This document shows positions 31,955-44,372 of a stretch of 64,000 bases of DNA, piece after piece. Numbering within the stretch: the stretch's first letter is position 1; every line of letters starts with the position of its first letter. A model generated the notes under the pieces. It had not been told where the DNA came from and searched no databases. It saw only the letters and a list, made by a program, of their open reading frames with translations. Made by a program: the position numbers and the translations under genes. The stretch is from positions 4,857-68,856 of the forward strand of contig JBBJOW010000016.1 in the NCBI GenBank assembly GCA_037724045.1. The letters run 5' to 3'. This DNA is from DATLGB01 sp037724045 (lineage in GTDB: Bacteria > Actinomycetota > Thermoleophilia > Solirubrobacterales > Solirubrobacteraceae).

Positions 31955-32491
31955 ATGGAGAAGGTCGTCCTCGACGCCGACGATATTCGTCGGACGCTGG
32001 TGCGCATCGCCCACGAGATCGTCGAGAAGAACCCCGGGCGCCCGGTCGCCCTGGTCGGGGTCCATCGTCGCGGCGTCCACCTCGCACGCCGCCTGCACCG
32101 GCTCGTCTGCGACCTGCTCGAGACCGACATCCCGCTCGGCGACCTCGACATCGCCTTCTACCGCGACGACCTCGAACTGCGCTCCCCGGTCGTCAACGCG
32201 ACGCGGCTGGACTTCAGCCTGGAGGATCACACGGTGGTGCTCGTCGACGACGTGCTCTTCACCGGACGCACCGTGCGCGCGGGGATCGAGGCCCTGTTCG
32301 ACTACGGAAGGCCCGAGCGCGTGCAGCTCGCCGTGCTCGCCGACCGCGGCCACCGCGAGCTGCCGATCCGACCCGATTACGTGGGCAAGAACCTCCCGAC
32401 CGCGCGGGCCGAGCGCGTGAACGTGCGGGTGAGCGAGATCGACGGCATCGACGAAGTGACCATCTCCGAGCTCCAGGAGGCGATCGCATGA
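31955..32491 (+). CDS. pyrR: Pyrimidine regulator / uracil phosphoribosyltransferase
   Basis: 178 residues from ATG 31955, chosen because AGGAAGGA ends 9 bases before it; ATG 31946 would abut the ribosome-binding site. The PRPP-binding signature is VVLVDDVLFTGRTVRA. VGVHRRGVHLARRL and PDYVGKNLPTA are typical of PyrR. It senses UMP and represses the operon post-transcriptionally, with some uracil phosphoribosyltransferase activity. It leads a seven-gene operon with overlapping genes. Confidence 0.94.
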   Translation: MEKVVLDADDIRRTLVRIAHEIVEKNPGRPVALVGVHRRGVHLARRLHRLVCDLLETDIPLGDLDIAFYRDDLELRSPVVNATRLDFSLEDHTVVLVDDVLFTGRTVRAGIEALFDYGRPERVQLAVLADRGHRELPIRPDYVGKNLPTARAERVNVRVSEIDGIDEVTISELQEAIA

Positions 32492-33420
32492 AGCACCTGC
32501 TCTCCATCGAGGACCTCGAGCGCACCGACATCGAGCGCATCCTGGATCGGGCCCGCTCCTTCACCGAGGTCGGCGAGCGCCAGGTCAAGAAGGTTCCCGC
32601 GCTGCGCGGCCGGCGCGTGCTGAACCTCTTCTACGAGGCCTCCACCCGCACGCGGTCGAGCTTCGAGCTCGCCGCAAAGGCGCTCAGCGCCGACGTGATC
32701 AACTTCGCTTCGAGCGGATCGAGCGTCGAGAAGGGCGAGTCGCTCAAGGACACGGTCCAGACGCTCAGCGCCTACCAGCCGGACCTGATCGTGGTCCGCA
32801 CCCCGCACGTCGGCGCCGCCGACCTGATCGCGGGCTGGACGACCGCGAGCGTGGTCAATGCCGGCGACGGCAAGCACGAGCACCCCACGCAGGCGCTGCT
32901 GGACGTCTACACGCTGCGGGAGCGGCTCGGGTCGATCGACGACGCCAACATCTGGATCGTCGGCGACGTGATGCACTCGCGCGTCGCGCGCTCGAACATC
33001 CTCGCCTTCACCAAGCTCGGCGCCCGGGTCACGGTGTGCGGGCCGCCGACGCTGATCCCGCGCGGGATCGAGGCGCTCGGCTGCGAGGTCGCCTACACGC
33101 TCGACGACCTGGGGGAGGCCGACGTCGTCTACGCCCTGCGCATGCAGCACGAGCGCATGGCGGACTCCTTCGTCCCGTCGCTGCGGGAGTACGCCTCGAT
33201 CTACCAGATCGATGGCCGGCGGCTCGGCCCGCGCCAGGTGCTGATGCACCCCGGACCGGTCAACCGCGGCGTCGAGCTCGCCGCCGAGGTCATCGACTCG
33301 CCGCAGGCGCTCATCGCCCAGCAGGTCGCCGCCGGAGTGATCGTGCGGATGGCCGTCCTCTACGAGTGCCTGGCCGGTCGTCTCGCACCGGCGCCGGCCC
33401 CAGCCCCTCAGCCCGCGTGA
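32488..33420 (+). CDS. pyrB: Aspartate carbamoyltransferase, catalytic chain
   Basis: 310 residues from ATG 32488 (ATGA overlap). Carbamoyl-phosphate site FYEASTRTRSSFELAA, HPTQALLD for substrate binding, and the C-terminal MHPGPVNRGVEL are all present. It joins carbamoyl phosphate and aspartate, the committed step of pyrimidine synthesis. A PAPAPAPQPA tail follows the fold. No regulatory chain pyrI is nearby, as usual outside enterobacteria. Confidence 0.95.
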   Translation: MKHLLSIEDLERTDIERILDRARSFTEVGERQVKKVPALRGRRVLNLFYEASTRTRSSFELAAKALSADVINFASSGSSVEKGESLKDTVQTLSAYQPDLIVVRTPHVGAADLIAGWTTASVVNAGDGKHEHPTQALLDVYTLRERLGSIDDANIWIVGDVMHSRVARSNILAFTKLGARVTVCGPPTLIPRGIEALGCEVAYTLDDLGEADVVYALRMQHERMADSFVPSLREYASIYQIDGRRLGPRQVLMHPGPVNRGVELAAEVIDSPQALIAQQVAAGVIVRMAVLYECLAGRLAPAPAPAPQPA

Positions 33421-34748
33421 GCCTGTTCCATCGTCAGACGGCGCGCGGCGACGTCCTCATCCGGGGCGCGCACGTGCTCGACCCGCGCGAGGGCGTCGAT
33501 GGCATCCACGACGTGCTCGTCCGCGGCGGGGAGATCGCCGAGCTCGGGGCCGACCTGCCCGCGCCGCCCGGAGCCGAGGTCCTCGACGGCACCGGCCGCC
33601 ATCTGTTTCCCGGCTTCGTCGACCCGCACGTGCACCTGCGCACCCCGGGCCAGGAGCACAAGGAGGACCTGGACTCGGGGACCCGCGCCGCAGCGGCCGG
33701 CGGATTCGTCGCCGTCGTCGCGATGCCCAACACCGAGCCGACGGTGGACTCGGTGCCCGTGCTGCGCGCGCTCGTGGAGCAGGCCCGGCGCGAGGCGCGC
33801 GTGCCCGTCGGGTTCATGGCCTCGATCACCCGCGGCCTGGCCGGCGACTCGCTGACCGACATGGCCGAGCTGCGAGGAGCGGGAGCGCTGGGCTTCACCG
33901 ACGACGGCAGGCCGGTCGCGCGCGCGTCCATGCTCCAGAAGGCGCTGCAGTACCAGCGGCTCGTGGGCGGCGTGCTCGCCCTGCACGAGGAGGACCCGTC
34001 GCTCAGCGGGGCCGGCGTCATGCACGAGGGTGAGATCTCGGCGCGCCTTGGCCTGGCCGGCATCCCGTCGATCTCGGAGTCGACCATGATCGCCCGCGAC
34101 GCGGCCATCGCCGAGTACGAGGGCGGCCGCATCCACATCCAGCACCTCAGCGCCCGCGGATCGGTCGCGGCCGTCGCCGAAGCCAAGGCGCGTGGCGTGA
34201 AGGTCACCTGCGAGGCGAGCCCGCACCACCTCGTGCTGACCGACGAGGTGCTGCTCGAGAAGCTCGACACTCGCAGCAAGATGAACCCGCCCCTGCGCAC
34301 GGAGGTCGATCGGCAGGCGCTCATCGAAGGACTGCGCGACGGCACCGTGGACTGCATCGCCACCGACCACGCGCCGCACGCTCGGGAGGAGAAGGAGGTC
34401 CCCTTCGAGGTGGCGCCGATGGGGACGACCGGCCTCGAGACCGCCTTCGCCGCGGTCTACACCGAGCTCGTCGTGCCCGGGGTGCTCGATCTCGGCCTCG
34501 TGGTGGACAAGCTCAGCGCGGGTGCGGCGCCGGTCGGCCTGGACCTGCCGCGGATCGCCCCCGGCGCGCCGGCCAACGTGTGCCTCGTGGACCTCGGGGC
34601 GGAGTGGGAGGTCGGCGAGGCCGGCTACGAGAGCCGCTCGGAGAACTGCTGCTTCGCGGGTCGCGTGCTGCGCGGGCGCGTGCTGGCCACGATCGCCGCG
34701 GGCGCCGTCGTCTACCGGGAGCGGGCGTTTGCGGTGAGCGCGGCGTGA
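33417..34748 (+). CDS. pyrC: Dihydroorotase
   Basis: 443 residues from GTG 33417 (GTGA overlap with pyrB). It belongs to the amidohydrolase class I type: metal site DPHVHLRTPGQEHKED, VAMPNTEPT, SKMNPPLR, and CIATDHAPHA. It closes carbamoyl-aspartate to dihydroorotate. The N-terminal beta-sandwich (LIRGAHVLDPREG) and C-terminal part (CFAGRVLRGRVLATIAAG) are as expected. Confidence 0.95.
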   Translation: MSLFHRQTARGDVLIRGAHVLDPREGVDGIHDVLVRGGEIAELGADLPAPPGAEVLDGTGRHLFPGFVDPHVHLRTPGQEHKEDLDSGTRAAAAGGFVAVVAMPNTEPTVDSVPVLRALVEQARREARVPVGFMASITRGLAGDSLTDMAELRGAGALGFTDDGRPVARASMLQKALQYQRLVGGVLALHEEDPSLSGAGVMHEGEISARLGLAGIPSISESTMIARDAAIAEYEGGRIHIQHLSARGSVAAVAEAKARGVKVTCEASPHHLVLTDEVLLEKLDTRSKMNPPLRTEVDRQALIEGLRDGTVDCIATDHAPHAREEKEVPFEVAPMGTTGLETAFAAVYTELVVPGVLDLGLVVDKLSAGAAPVGLDLPRIAPGAPANVCLVDLGAEWEVGEAGYESRSENCCFAGRVLRGRVLATIAAGAVVYRERAFAVSAA

Positions 34749-35915
34749 GTGACGTCGTCCGTAGATCCGAACTTGAGCGGAGGCCAAGCGCAGCTGGCCG
34801 GTGGCTCGCCGAAGGCGAGACCGACGGAGGCCGAAACGGTTTTGTCCTCCTCGAGGACGGCACCGTCTTCGAGGGCGAGCTGCTCGGCGGCGAGGTGACC
34901 GGCGAGGTCGTCTTCACGACGGGCATGTCGGGCTACCAGGAGTCGGTCACCGACCCGTCGTTCAACAGCCAGATCGTCACCTTCACCTATCCCCACGTCG
35001 GCAACTACGGGGTGAGCGAGGCGGCGATGGAGTCCGACCGCATCCACGCGCGGGCGGTGATCATGCGGGCCGCGATGAACGTCGCCGACGCGCCGTCGGC
35101 TGACGGCGGCTGGCTCGACTGGCTCGCCGCGCACGACATCCCCGCCATCACCGGCGTGGACACGCGTGCGCTCGTCCGTCACATCCGCGACGCCGGCGCG
35201 ATGAAGGGCGGCCTGTTCGCCGCGGGCACGCCGGTCACCGAGGCGCGTGAGCGCGTCGCCGCCGAGCCCGACATGGTCGGCCGCGACCTCGCGCGGGAGG
35301 TCACGGTGAAGGAGCCCTACGTGGTCGGCGAGGGCGGCCGCATCCGCCTGATCGCCCTCGACACGGGCATCAAGCGCTCGATCATCCGCCAGTTCACGCA
35401 GCGCGGCGTCCAGCTCGAGCTGCATCCGTGCACCGCGCCGGCCGACGAGCTGGTCGGGGCCGACGGCGTCTTCTTGGTTCCCGGCCCGGGCGACCCCGCT
35501 GCCCTCGACTATGTCGTCGACACGATCCGGAACCTCATCGGCCGCGGCCAGCCCGTCTTCGGGATCTGCCTCGGCCACCAGCTGCTCTCCCGGGCCGTGG
35601 GCCTGGAGACCTTCAAGCTCCCGTTCGGCCACCGCGGCGCCAACCACCCGGTCAAGGACCTGCGCACCGGCCGGATCGCGATCACGAGCCAGAACCACGG
35701 CTTCGCGGTATCGAGCCCACCCACCCGACCAGGGCAGCGCCTGCAATCGGATTTCGGCGAGGCCGAGCTCACGCACGTGAGCCTCTACGACGGGACGATC
35801 GAGGGCATCCGCCTGCTCGACGCGCCCGCCGGCTGCGTGCAGTACCACCCCGAGGCCGGCCCCGGCCCGCACGATTCGGTGGACCTCTTCGACGACTTCA
35901 TCGCGAGGTTCGAGC

Positions 35916-35929
<14 letters not shown>
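34745..35929 (+). CDS. carA: Carbamoyl-phosphate synthase, small (glutaminase) subunit
   Basis: 394 residues from GTG 34745 (GTGA overlap with pyrC). The glutaminase triad is visible: cysteine in FGICLGHQLLS, histidine and glutamate in VQYHPEAGPGP. The N-terminal domain starts properly at about residue 32 (FVLLEDGTVFEGELLGG). The first 30 or so residues (SELERRPSAAGRWLAEG) are foreign to the family and are encoded by short repeat-like DNA, so a later start or a small insertion is possible. It supplies ammonia to carB. Confidence 0.94.
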
Positions 35930-38998
<3,069 letters not shown>

Positions 38999-39002
<4 letters not shown>

Positions 39003-39811
39003 ACCGCACCCTCGCCCCTCTCGGCCGCCGTCTCGCCGACGTCACCGGCCGGCGCGCGCTGGGCGCGTACTTCGTCCTGACGTGCGCGGACGAGGAAGGC
39101 CCGCGCCCCCAGGCGGGCCAGTTCTACATGCTCGCCGCAGCCGAGCGCTGGGGCGGGGGAGAGGACGAGCGGCCCTTCCTGCCGCGCGCGTTCTCGGTCG
39201 CCCGCGTGAACGGGGACGAGCTCGAGTTCATGCTCGAGGACGTCGGGCCGGGCACGCGCCGGCTTGCCGAGCTGCGCGAGGGGGACGGGTTGTGGCTGCT
39301 CGGGCCGCTCGGCAAGCCGTTCGCGCCGGCCGGGGATGGCAAGCGCCCGGTGCTGGTCGGCGGCGGGATCGGAACCGCGCCTCTGGTCATCCTCGCCGAC
39401 ACGCTGGAAGACCCGCTCGTCCTGCTCGGGTTCCGCGGCGCCGAGCACGCCCACGGCGCCGAGCTGCTGCCTGGGGCCCAGATCGCCACCGACGACGGCT
39501 CGGTCGGCCATCACGGTCTCGTCACCGACCTATTGGATTTCGTCCTTCAGTCCTCTGGAGTTCGGACTTCCGGACGACGTTACCCCGACATCGAGCTGCT
39601 GGCCTGCGGGCCGCCGCTGATGCTCGAAGCGGTGCGCTCGCTCGCCGAACGGCGGGGCCTGCGCGCGCAGCTCGCACTCGAAGCCGGTATGGCCTGCGGG
39701 TACGGCGCCTGCTTCGGCTGCGTGGTGCCGACGCGCGACGGGTACGTGCGGCTGTGCGTCGACGGCCCGGTGCTCGAGGCATCGCAGCTGGAGGCCGTCC
39801 ATGCCCACTGA
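38999..39811 (+). CDS. pyrK: Dihydroorotate dehydrogenase electron-transfer subunit
   Basis: 270 residues from GTG 38999 (GTGA overlap). FAD site RAFSVARVNGDELEF, NAD site VLVGGGIGTAPLVILAD, and a [2Fe-2S] cluster motif ACGYGACFGCVVP with a fourth cysteine in VRLCVDGP. It passes electrons from PyrD to NAD. Between VTDLLDFVL and DIELLACGPP there is an extra piece (QSSGVRTSGRRYP) encoded by DNA resembling the 5' end of carA in reverse, so it may be a repeat insertion. Confidence 0.92.
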
Positions 39812-40751
39812 GCACCGGTTGCCGCTTCGCGGGCAACCCGGTGTCTCACAAGGAGATACCGGATGGGGCACGCTGTGCGGCATCCCGCTCACTCACCCGG
39901 TGATCAACGCGAGCGGGACGTTCGATGCGCTGGCCGCCCACCGCGCCTTCGGCGACGCGCTCTTCGACCGCTTCCCGTTCTCGGCCTACGTGACCAAGAC
40001 GGTGACGCTGCAGCCGCGCGCGGGCAACCCGCCGCCGCGGCTGTGGGAGCTCGGGGCCGGGATGATCAACTCGATCGGGCTGCCCAACAAGGGTCTCGAT
40101 CGCTTCCTGGATGAGGACCTGCGGGAGATCTGCCATCTGCCGGTCCCGATCGTCGTCAACGTCATGGGCGCCAACGCCGATGAGTTCGCCGCGCTCGTCG
40201 AGCCGGTTGCCGCGCGCGATGAGGTCGCCGCGGTCGAGCTCAACGTGTCCTGCCCGAACGTCAAGACCGGCCTCGACATCGGCGCCGATCCGGGGGAGGC
40301 GGCCGCCCTGGTCGCGCGGCTGCGCCCACTCACCGGCAAGCCGTTGATCGTCAAGCTGACGCCCAACACCGCGTCGCCTGCCGCGGTCGCGGAGGCCGTC
40401 GAGGCCGCCGGCGCCGACGCCGTCTCGCTGATCAACACCCTGCGCGCCGCGGCGCTGCATCCTCGCACCCGAGAGCCGTGGCTCGGCGGGGGCACGGGCG
40501 GGATGTCGGGGCCCGCGGTGCGGGCCGTCGCGCTCGCCCAGGTCGTGGCGGTCCGCGCCCGTTGTGCGTTGCCGATCGTCGGCATGGGCGGGGTGCAGAC
40601 CGGCACCCACGCTCGCGACCTGCTCGACGCGGGGGCGACTGTCGTGGCGGTGGGGACGGAGTCGTTCCGCGACCCGCTCGCGGGCGCGGGGGTCGCGACC
40701 GAGCTGGCCGTCCTCGGCGTTCCGGCCGCGCCGGCCGCTGCCGTCTCCTGA
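39801..40751 (+). CDS. pyrD: Dihydroorotate dehydrogenase, class 1B catalytic subunit
   Basis: 316 residues from ATG 39801, behind GGAGG inside the end of pyrK. FMN enzyme with the class 1 active-site cysteine in VELNVSCPNVKTG. Conserved VNVMGAN, IVKLTPN, SLINTLRA and GMGGVQTG blocks follow. The presence of pyrK makes it the NAD-dependent class 1B type. The first 25 residues precede the usual start of the fold and are encoded by a hairpin (39814-39842). It is the last gene before the operon's terminator; pyrF is absent. Confidence 0.93.
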   Translation: MPTEHRLPLRGQPGVSQGDTGWGTLCGIPLTHPVINASGTFDALAAHRAFGDALFDRFPFSAYVTKTVTLQPRAGNPPPRLWELGAGMINSIGLPNKGLDRFLDEDLREICHLPVPIVVNVMGANADEFAALVEPVAARDEVAAVELNVSCPNVKTGLDIGADPGEAAALVARLRPLTGKPLIVKLTPNTASPAAVAEAVEAAGADAVSLINTLRAAALHPRTREPWLGGGTGGMSGPAVRAVALAQVVAVRARCALPIVGMGGVQTGTHARDLLDAGATVVAVGTESFRDPLAGAGVATELAVLGVPAAPAAAVS

Positions 40752-40776
40752 CGGCACGAGCAAAGGGTGTCAGCGC

Positions 40777-40801
40777 AAAACCCGCAAGGTGCGGCGTTTT
40801 T
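40777..40801 (+). terminator. Intrinsic terminator of the pyr operon
   Basis: AAAAC-CCGCA, loop AGG, TGCGG, one bulged C, then GTTTTT. A strong stem with the T-run as its 3' arm, 26 bases after the pyrD stop codon. It separates the pyr operon from the mihF unit. Confidence 0.85.
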
Positions 40802-40875
40802 GTCGTAGAGCGCCGCCCCTCGGCCGTAAAGCCCCTGCAAACCGAGGAAAAACGTTCGACCGGCCTGCAGCTGAT

Positions 40876-40896
40876 TCGACCTCAGGTTGAGGTCGA
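40876..40896. promoter_or_regulatory. 21-bp palindrome upstream of mihF promoter
   Basis: TCGACCTCA and TGAGGTCGA flank a central GGT, giving a perfect 9-bp inverted repeat 21 bases upstream of the -35 hexamer. The symmetry and position suit a dimeric regulator's operator; a hairpin in RNA is less likely because it lies upstream of the promoter. Confidence 0.4.
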
Positions 40897-40917
40897 GGCG
40901 AATTCGCCCGGAATCGG

Positions 40918-40945
40918 TTGAATGGGGCCGTGGTCTGTGTAGACT
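40918..40945 (+). promoter_or_regulatory. Promoter of mihF (TTGAAT-16-TAGACT)
   Basis: TTGAAT (40918-40923), 16 bases, TAGACT (40940-40945), then 8 bases to GTG 40954. The -35 and -10 pair supports a start at or near the GTG, so the mRNA would be leaderless. Confidence 0.6.
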
Positions 40946-40953
40946 CGCCGCTC

Positions 40954-41298
40954 GTGTCGCCCGCCGTCAAGACGCCAATCAAGCCCTCGGTGGCGGCCCC
41001 CGAGAGGTCATTGCAGCAGCGGATGGACGCGCTTCAGCGGGCGAACACGATTCGCACCCAGCGCGCACAGCTCAAGCGCGATCTCAAGGCGGGCCGCACC
41101 TCCATCCACGATCTGCTGATGCAGCCACCGGGGTACATTGAGACGGCCAAGGTGTTCGACATGCTCCTTGCCGTCCCCAAGTACGGTCGCGTGAAGGTCA
41201 ACAAGGTCCTCGTCGGCTGCCGCATCTCCCCGAGCAAGACCATCGGCGGGCTCTCCCAGCGTCAGCGCTCGGAGCTCGTTTCGATGCTCCGCCGATAG
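40954..41298 (+). CDS. mihF: Integration host factor, actinobacterial type (mIHF)
   Basis: 114 residues from GTG 40954. It is basic and helix-rich, with RTQRAQLKRDLKAGRTSIHDLL, then LLAVPKYGRVKVNKVL and a helix-two-turn-helix ending GLSQRQRSELVSML, which matches the mIHF fold (unrelated to enteric IHF). mIHF is a nucleoid-associated protein and a cofactor for phage integration. The position directly before gmk is conserved across actinobacteria. The start fits a leaderless transcript; upstream in-frame GTG/TTG codons overlap the promoter. Confidence 0.9.
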   Translation: MSPAVKTPIKPSVAAPERSLQQRMDALQRANTIRTQRAQLKRDLKAGRTSIHDLLMQPPGYIETAKVFDMLLAVPKYGRVKVNKVLVGCRISPSKTIGGLSQRQRSELVSMLRR

Positions 41299-41364
41299 CA
41301 GTCCCGCGGCGCTCCATCCACGTGCCACCTATCGGTCCGCTGGACCCGCGACAATCCCGCGCCC

Positions 41365-41925
41365 ATGGCGCGCGTCTTCGTGATCACCGGTCCTTCGGGC
41401 GTCGGCAAGGGAACACTGATCCGGACGTTGCGCGAACGCTGCCCGGAGCTCGACTTGAGCGTGTCCGCCACTACCCGCAAGCCGCGGCCGGGGGAGCGGG
41501 ACGGCGTCGAGTACCACTTCCTCGACGACGAGCGGTTCGCGCAGCTCGTCGAGGACGGTGCGTTCGTCGAGCACGCGCGCTACTCGGGTCGCCGCTACGG
41601 GACGCTGCGCGCGGAGCTCGAGCGCCGCACGGACGCCGGCCATCCGGTGGTGCTCGAGATTGAGGTCCAGGGTGCGCGCCAGGTCGCGCAGACGATGCCC
41701 GAGGCGGTGCGGATCTTCATCGCACCGCCGTCGGAGGCGGCGTTGCGCAACCGGCTCGTCGGGCGGGGGGACACGGCGCCGGAGGACATCGAGGCGCGGC
41801 TGCAGACCGCGCGCGAGGAGCTCGCCGCGCAGCCGGAGTTCGCGCACGTCGTCACCAACGACCGCCTCGAAGATGCTGCAAACGCGCTCACCCAGCTCGT
41901 TCACAGCTACACTTCGAGTCAATGA
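41365..41925 (+). CDS. gmk: Guanylate kinase
   Basis: 186 residues. P-loop ITGPSGVGKGTLI, GMP-binding SVSATTRKPRPGERDGVEYHFL, and VLEIEVQGARQV are all standard. It phosphorylates GMP to GDP using ATP. A GACAAT lies 9 bases before the ATG. The stop codon overlaps the start of rpoZ (ATGA), coupling nucleotide supply to RNA polymerase assembly. Confidence 0.96.
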   Translation: MARVFVITGPSGVGKGTLIRTLRERCPELDLSVSATTRKPRPGERDGVEYHFLDDERFAQLVEDGAFVEHARYSGRRYGTLRAELERRTDAGHPVVLEIEVQGARQVAQTMPEAVRIFIAPPSEAALRNRLVGRGDTAPEDIEARLQTAREELAAQPEFAHVVTNDRLEDAANALTQLVHSYTSSQ

Positions 41926-42149
41926 TCTCCCCGCGCGTAGACCGCCTGCTCGACCATGTCGACTCCAATTACGCGAGCGTCATCGTGGCAGCCAAGCGCG
42001 CCCGGCAGATCAACTCGTACTACCACAACCTCGGTGAGGGCTCCTTCGAGGAGTACCCGCCCCCGATGGTCGAGACGATCTCCAAGAACTACCTCACCAT
42101 CGCCCTGGAGGAGACCGCCCAGGGCAAGCTGAAGTACCGCTACCGCTAA
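41922..42149 (+). CDS. rpoZ: RNA polymerase omega subunit
   Basis: 75 residues. VDRLLDHVDSNYASVIVAAKRARQINSYY is the characteristic omega core with the AKRARQIN motif, and KNYLTIALEETAQGK follows. It helps assemble beta-prime into RNA polymerase. Small but unmistakable in the gmk-rpoZ-coaBC order. Confidence 0.95.
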   Translation: MISPRVDRLLDHVDSNYASVIVAAKRARQINSYYHNLGEGSFEEYPPPMVETISKNYLTIALEETAQGKLKYRYR

Positions 42150-42155
42150 CCGCTC

Positions 42156-43409
42156 ATGGCCCGCATCCTGCTCGGGGTGACGGGAGGTATCGCCGCCTAC
42201 AAGGCGCTCGAGTTCACGCGTCTGGCCATGAAGGCCGGCCACGGGGTGCGCGTCATCCAGACCGGGGCGTCGACGCGCTTCGTCGGGACCGCCTCCTTCG
42301 CCGGCATCACCGGCGCGCCGGTGCTCGTATCCCAGTGGGAGCGCGACACGATGCGCGGCGCCTTCCCGGGCCAGCCGATGCCCGAGCACGAACCGCTCTC
42401 GCACCTCGAGCTCGTCCAAGCCGCCGACGTCTTCCTCATCGCGCCGTGCAGCGCCAACACGCTGGCCAAGCTCGCCGGCGGACTCGCCGACAACCTGCTC
42501 ACGACCGCCGCGCTGGCCTGCCGGCGTCCGCTGGTCGTGGCCCCCGCGATGAACGACGCGATGTGGGAGCACCCCGCGACCCGCGAGAACGTCGACCGCC
42601 TGCACGCACGGGGCGTCACCGTGCTCGAACCGGGCACGGGCCCGCTGGGCTCGATCGGCGAGCACGGGGCGGGACGGCTTCCCGAGCCGGCGGAGCTGCT
42701 CGCCGCCGCGGAGGCGGAGGTGGCGGCAGAGGATCTGGCCGGCCTCGAGGTGCTCGTCACCGCCGGCGGCACGCGCGAGCCGATCGACGCGGTCCGCTTC
42801 GTCGGCAATCGCTCCAGCGGGCGCATGGGCTTCGCCCTCGCCGAGGAGGCCGCGTGCCGGGGTGCCCGGGTCACCGTCGTCGCCGCCAACGTCGCTCTCG
42901 CGCGCGACCCGCGCGTGGAGTACGTCGACGTCGAGACGGCCGAGCAGCTGCGCGACGCCTGCATCGCGGCCTTCGACCGCGCCGACATCCTGCTGATGGC
43001 CGCCGCGGTCGCCGACTACCGGCCTACCACGACCTTCGCGGGCAAGGTCAAGAAGGACCAGCAGGGCCCGGAGCTCGCGCTCGCGCTTCAACGCACGCAG
43101 GACGTGCTCGCAGAGCTCTCCGCCCGCCGTCGCGAAGGCCAGACCCTGGTCGGCTTCGCGGCGGAAGCCGGCGAGGGGGCGGTCGCCTACGGCCGCGCCA
43201 AGCTCGAGCGCAAGGGCCTCGACGCTGTCGTCGTGAACGACATCGCCGCGCCCGGCATCGGCTTCGACGCTGCCGACAACGAGGTGACCATCGTCACCGC
43301 CGGAAGCGACGTCGCCGTCCCGCGCGGCGCGAAGGCGCTCGTCGCGCGCGCCATCCTCGACGCCGTGTTTAAGCAGCGCACATCGGCTCCGATGAAGGTG
43401 GCCCCCTAG
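42156..43409 (+). CDS. coaBC: Bifunctional phosphopantothenoylcysteine decarboxylase/synthetase
   Basis: 417 residues. The CoaC flavoprotein half begins ILLGVTGGIAAYKALE, with a catalytic-type histidine in PLSHLELVQ and PCSANTLAKLAGGLADNL and PAMNDAMWEHPAT. The CoaB half starts about residue 195 with VLVTAGGTREPIDAVRFVGNRSSGRMG and contains AVADYRP and KVKK. It makes 4'-phosphopantetheine for coenzyme A, and hence for the acyl carrier protein of the fab operon. Confidence 0.95.
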   Translation: MARILLGVTGGIAAYKALEFTRLAMKAGHGVRVIQTGASTRFVGTASFAGITGAPVLVSQWERDTMRGAFPGQPMPEHEPLSHLELVQAADVFLIAPCSANTLAKLAGGLADNLLTTAALACRRPLVVAPAMNDAMWEHPATRENVDRLHARGVTVLEPGTGPLGSIGEHGAGRLPEPAELLAAAEAEVAAEDLAGLEVLVTAGGTREPIDAVRFVGNRSSGRMGFALAEEAACRGARVTVVAANVALARDPRVEYVDVETAEQLRDACIAAFDRADILLMAAAVADYRPTTTFAGKVKKDQQGPELALALQRTQDVLAELSARRREGQTLVGFAAEAGEGAVAYGRAKLERKGLDAVVVNDIAAPGIGFDAADNEVTIVTAGSDVAVPRGAKALVARAILDAVFKQRTSAPMKVAP

Positions 43410-44359
43410 TGGGCACGATCGACGGTGCGGAGGTCCAGGCGGCCGCGGAGGTGGCACGCCGCATCGGCGACAACATCTCGCGCGCCGTGCAGGTGCGCGA
43501 CGAGGTCCTGCACAACATCCTCGTGACGCTCCTGGCCGAGGGCCACGTCCTCGTCGAGGACAACCCCGGCGTGGGCAAGACCGCCCTCGCCCGTGCGCTG
43601 GCCAAGTCGCTGGACTGCCAGTTCGCGCGCGTGCAGTGCACCGCGGACCTGCTTCCGGCCGACATCGTCGGCACCAACGTCTTCAACCAGCGCGAGTCGC
43701 GCTTCGAGTTCCGGCCCGGGCCGATCTTCTCCAACGTCGTCCTCGTCGACGAGGTCAACCGCGCGTCGCCCAAGACGCAGTCCGGACTGCTCGAGTGCAT
43801 GCAGGAGCGCAGCGTCACCGTGGACATCCACACGCACGAGCTGGCGCGCCCGTTCATCGTCTTCGCGACCCAGAACCCCGTCGAGTACGAGGGGACCTAT
43901 CCGCTCCCGGAGGCGCAGATGGACCGCTTCATGGTCCGCCTGTCGATGGGCTACCCCTCGGCGGAGGCGGAGTCGGGGATGCTCGCCGGTCACGAGAGCG
44001 GCGACCGCGTCCTCGAACTCGAGCCGGTCGCCGGCCGACAGGAGCTGCTCGACGCCCAGGACGCCGCCCGCCGCGTCCACGCGTCCAAGGCGCTGCGCGA
44101 CTACATCGTGTCCCTGATCCGCCGGACGCGCGAGGACGAGCGTGTCGAGCTCGGCGCCTCCCCCCGGTCGGGGCTCATGCTGCTGCACGCCGCCAAGGCG
44201 CACGCGCTCATCAACGGCCGCGACCACACGCTGCCCGACGACGTGCAGTTCCTCGCCGAGCACGTGCTGGCGCACCGGCTCATGCTGATCCCGGAGGCTG
44301 CCGGCGTCGCGCGCGGGCAGGTCGTCGCGGACGCCGTCGCCTCCGTTCCGGCCCTCTAG
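43409..44359 (+). CDS. MoxR-family AAA+ ATPase
   Basis: 316 residues from GTG 43409, which shares a base with the coaBC stop. Walker A EDNPGVGKTALARALA, Walker B VVLVDEVNRASPKTQ, and the sensor region FATQNPVEYEGTYPLPEAQMDRF are complete. MoxR proteins act as chaperones for a partner carrying a DUF58/VWA-like domain, and the next gene encodes one. Confidence 0.94.
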   Translation: MGTIDGAEVQAAAEVARRIGDNISRAVQVRDEVLHNILVTLLAEGHVLVEDNPGVGKTALARALAKSLDCQFARVQCTADLLPADIVGTNVFNQRESRFEFRPGPIFSNVVLVDEVNRASPKTQSGLLECMQERSVTVDIHTHELARPFIVFATQNPVEYEGTYPLPEAQMDRFMVRLSMGYPSAEAESGMLAGHESGDRVLELEPVAGRQELLDAQDAARRVHASKALRDYIVSLIRRTREDERVELGASPRSGLMLLHAAKAHALINGRDHTLPDDVQFLAEHVLAHRLMLIPEAAGVARGQVVADAVASVPAL

Positions 44360-44372
44360 TGGCCTCTCGCTG

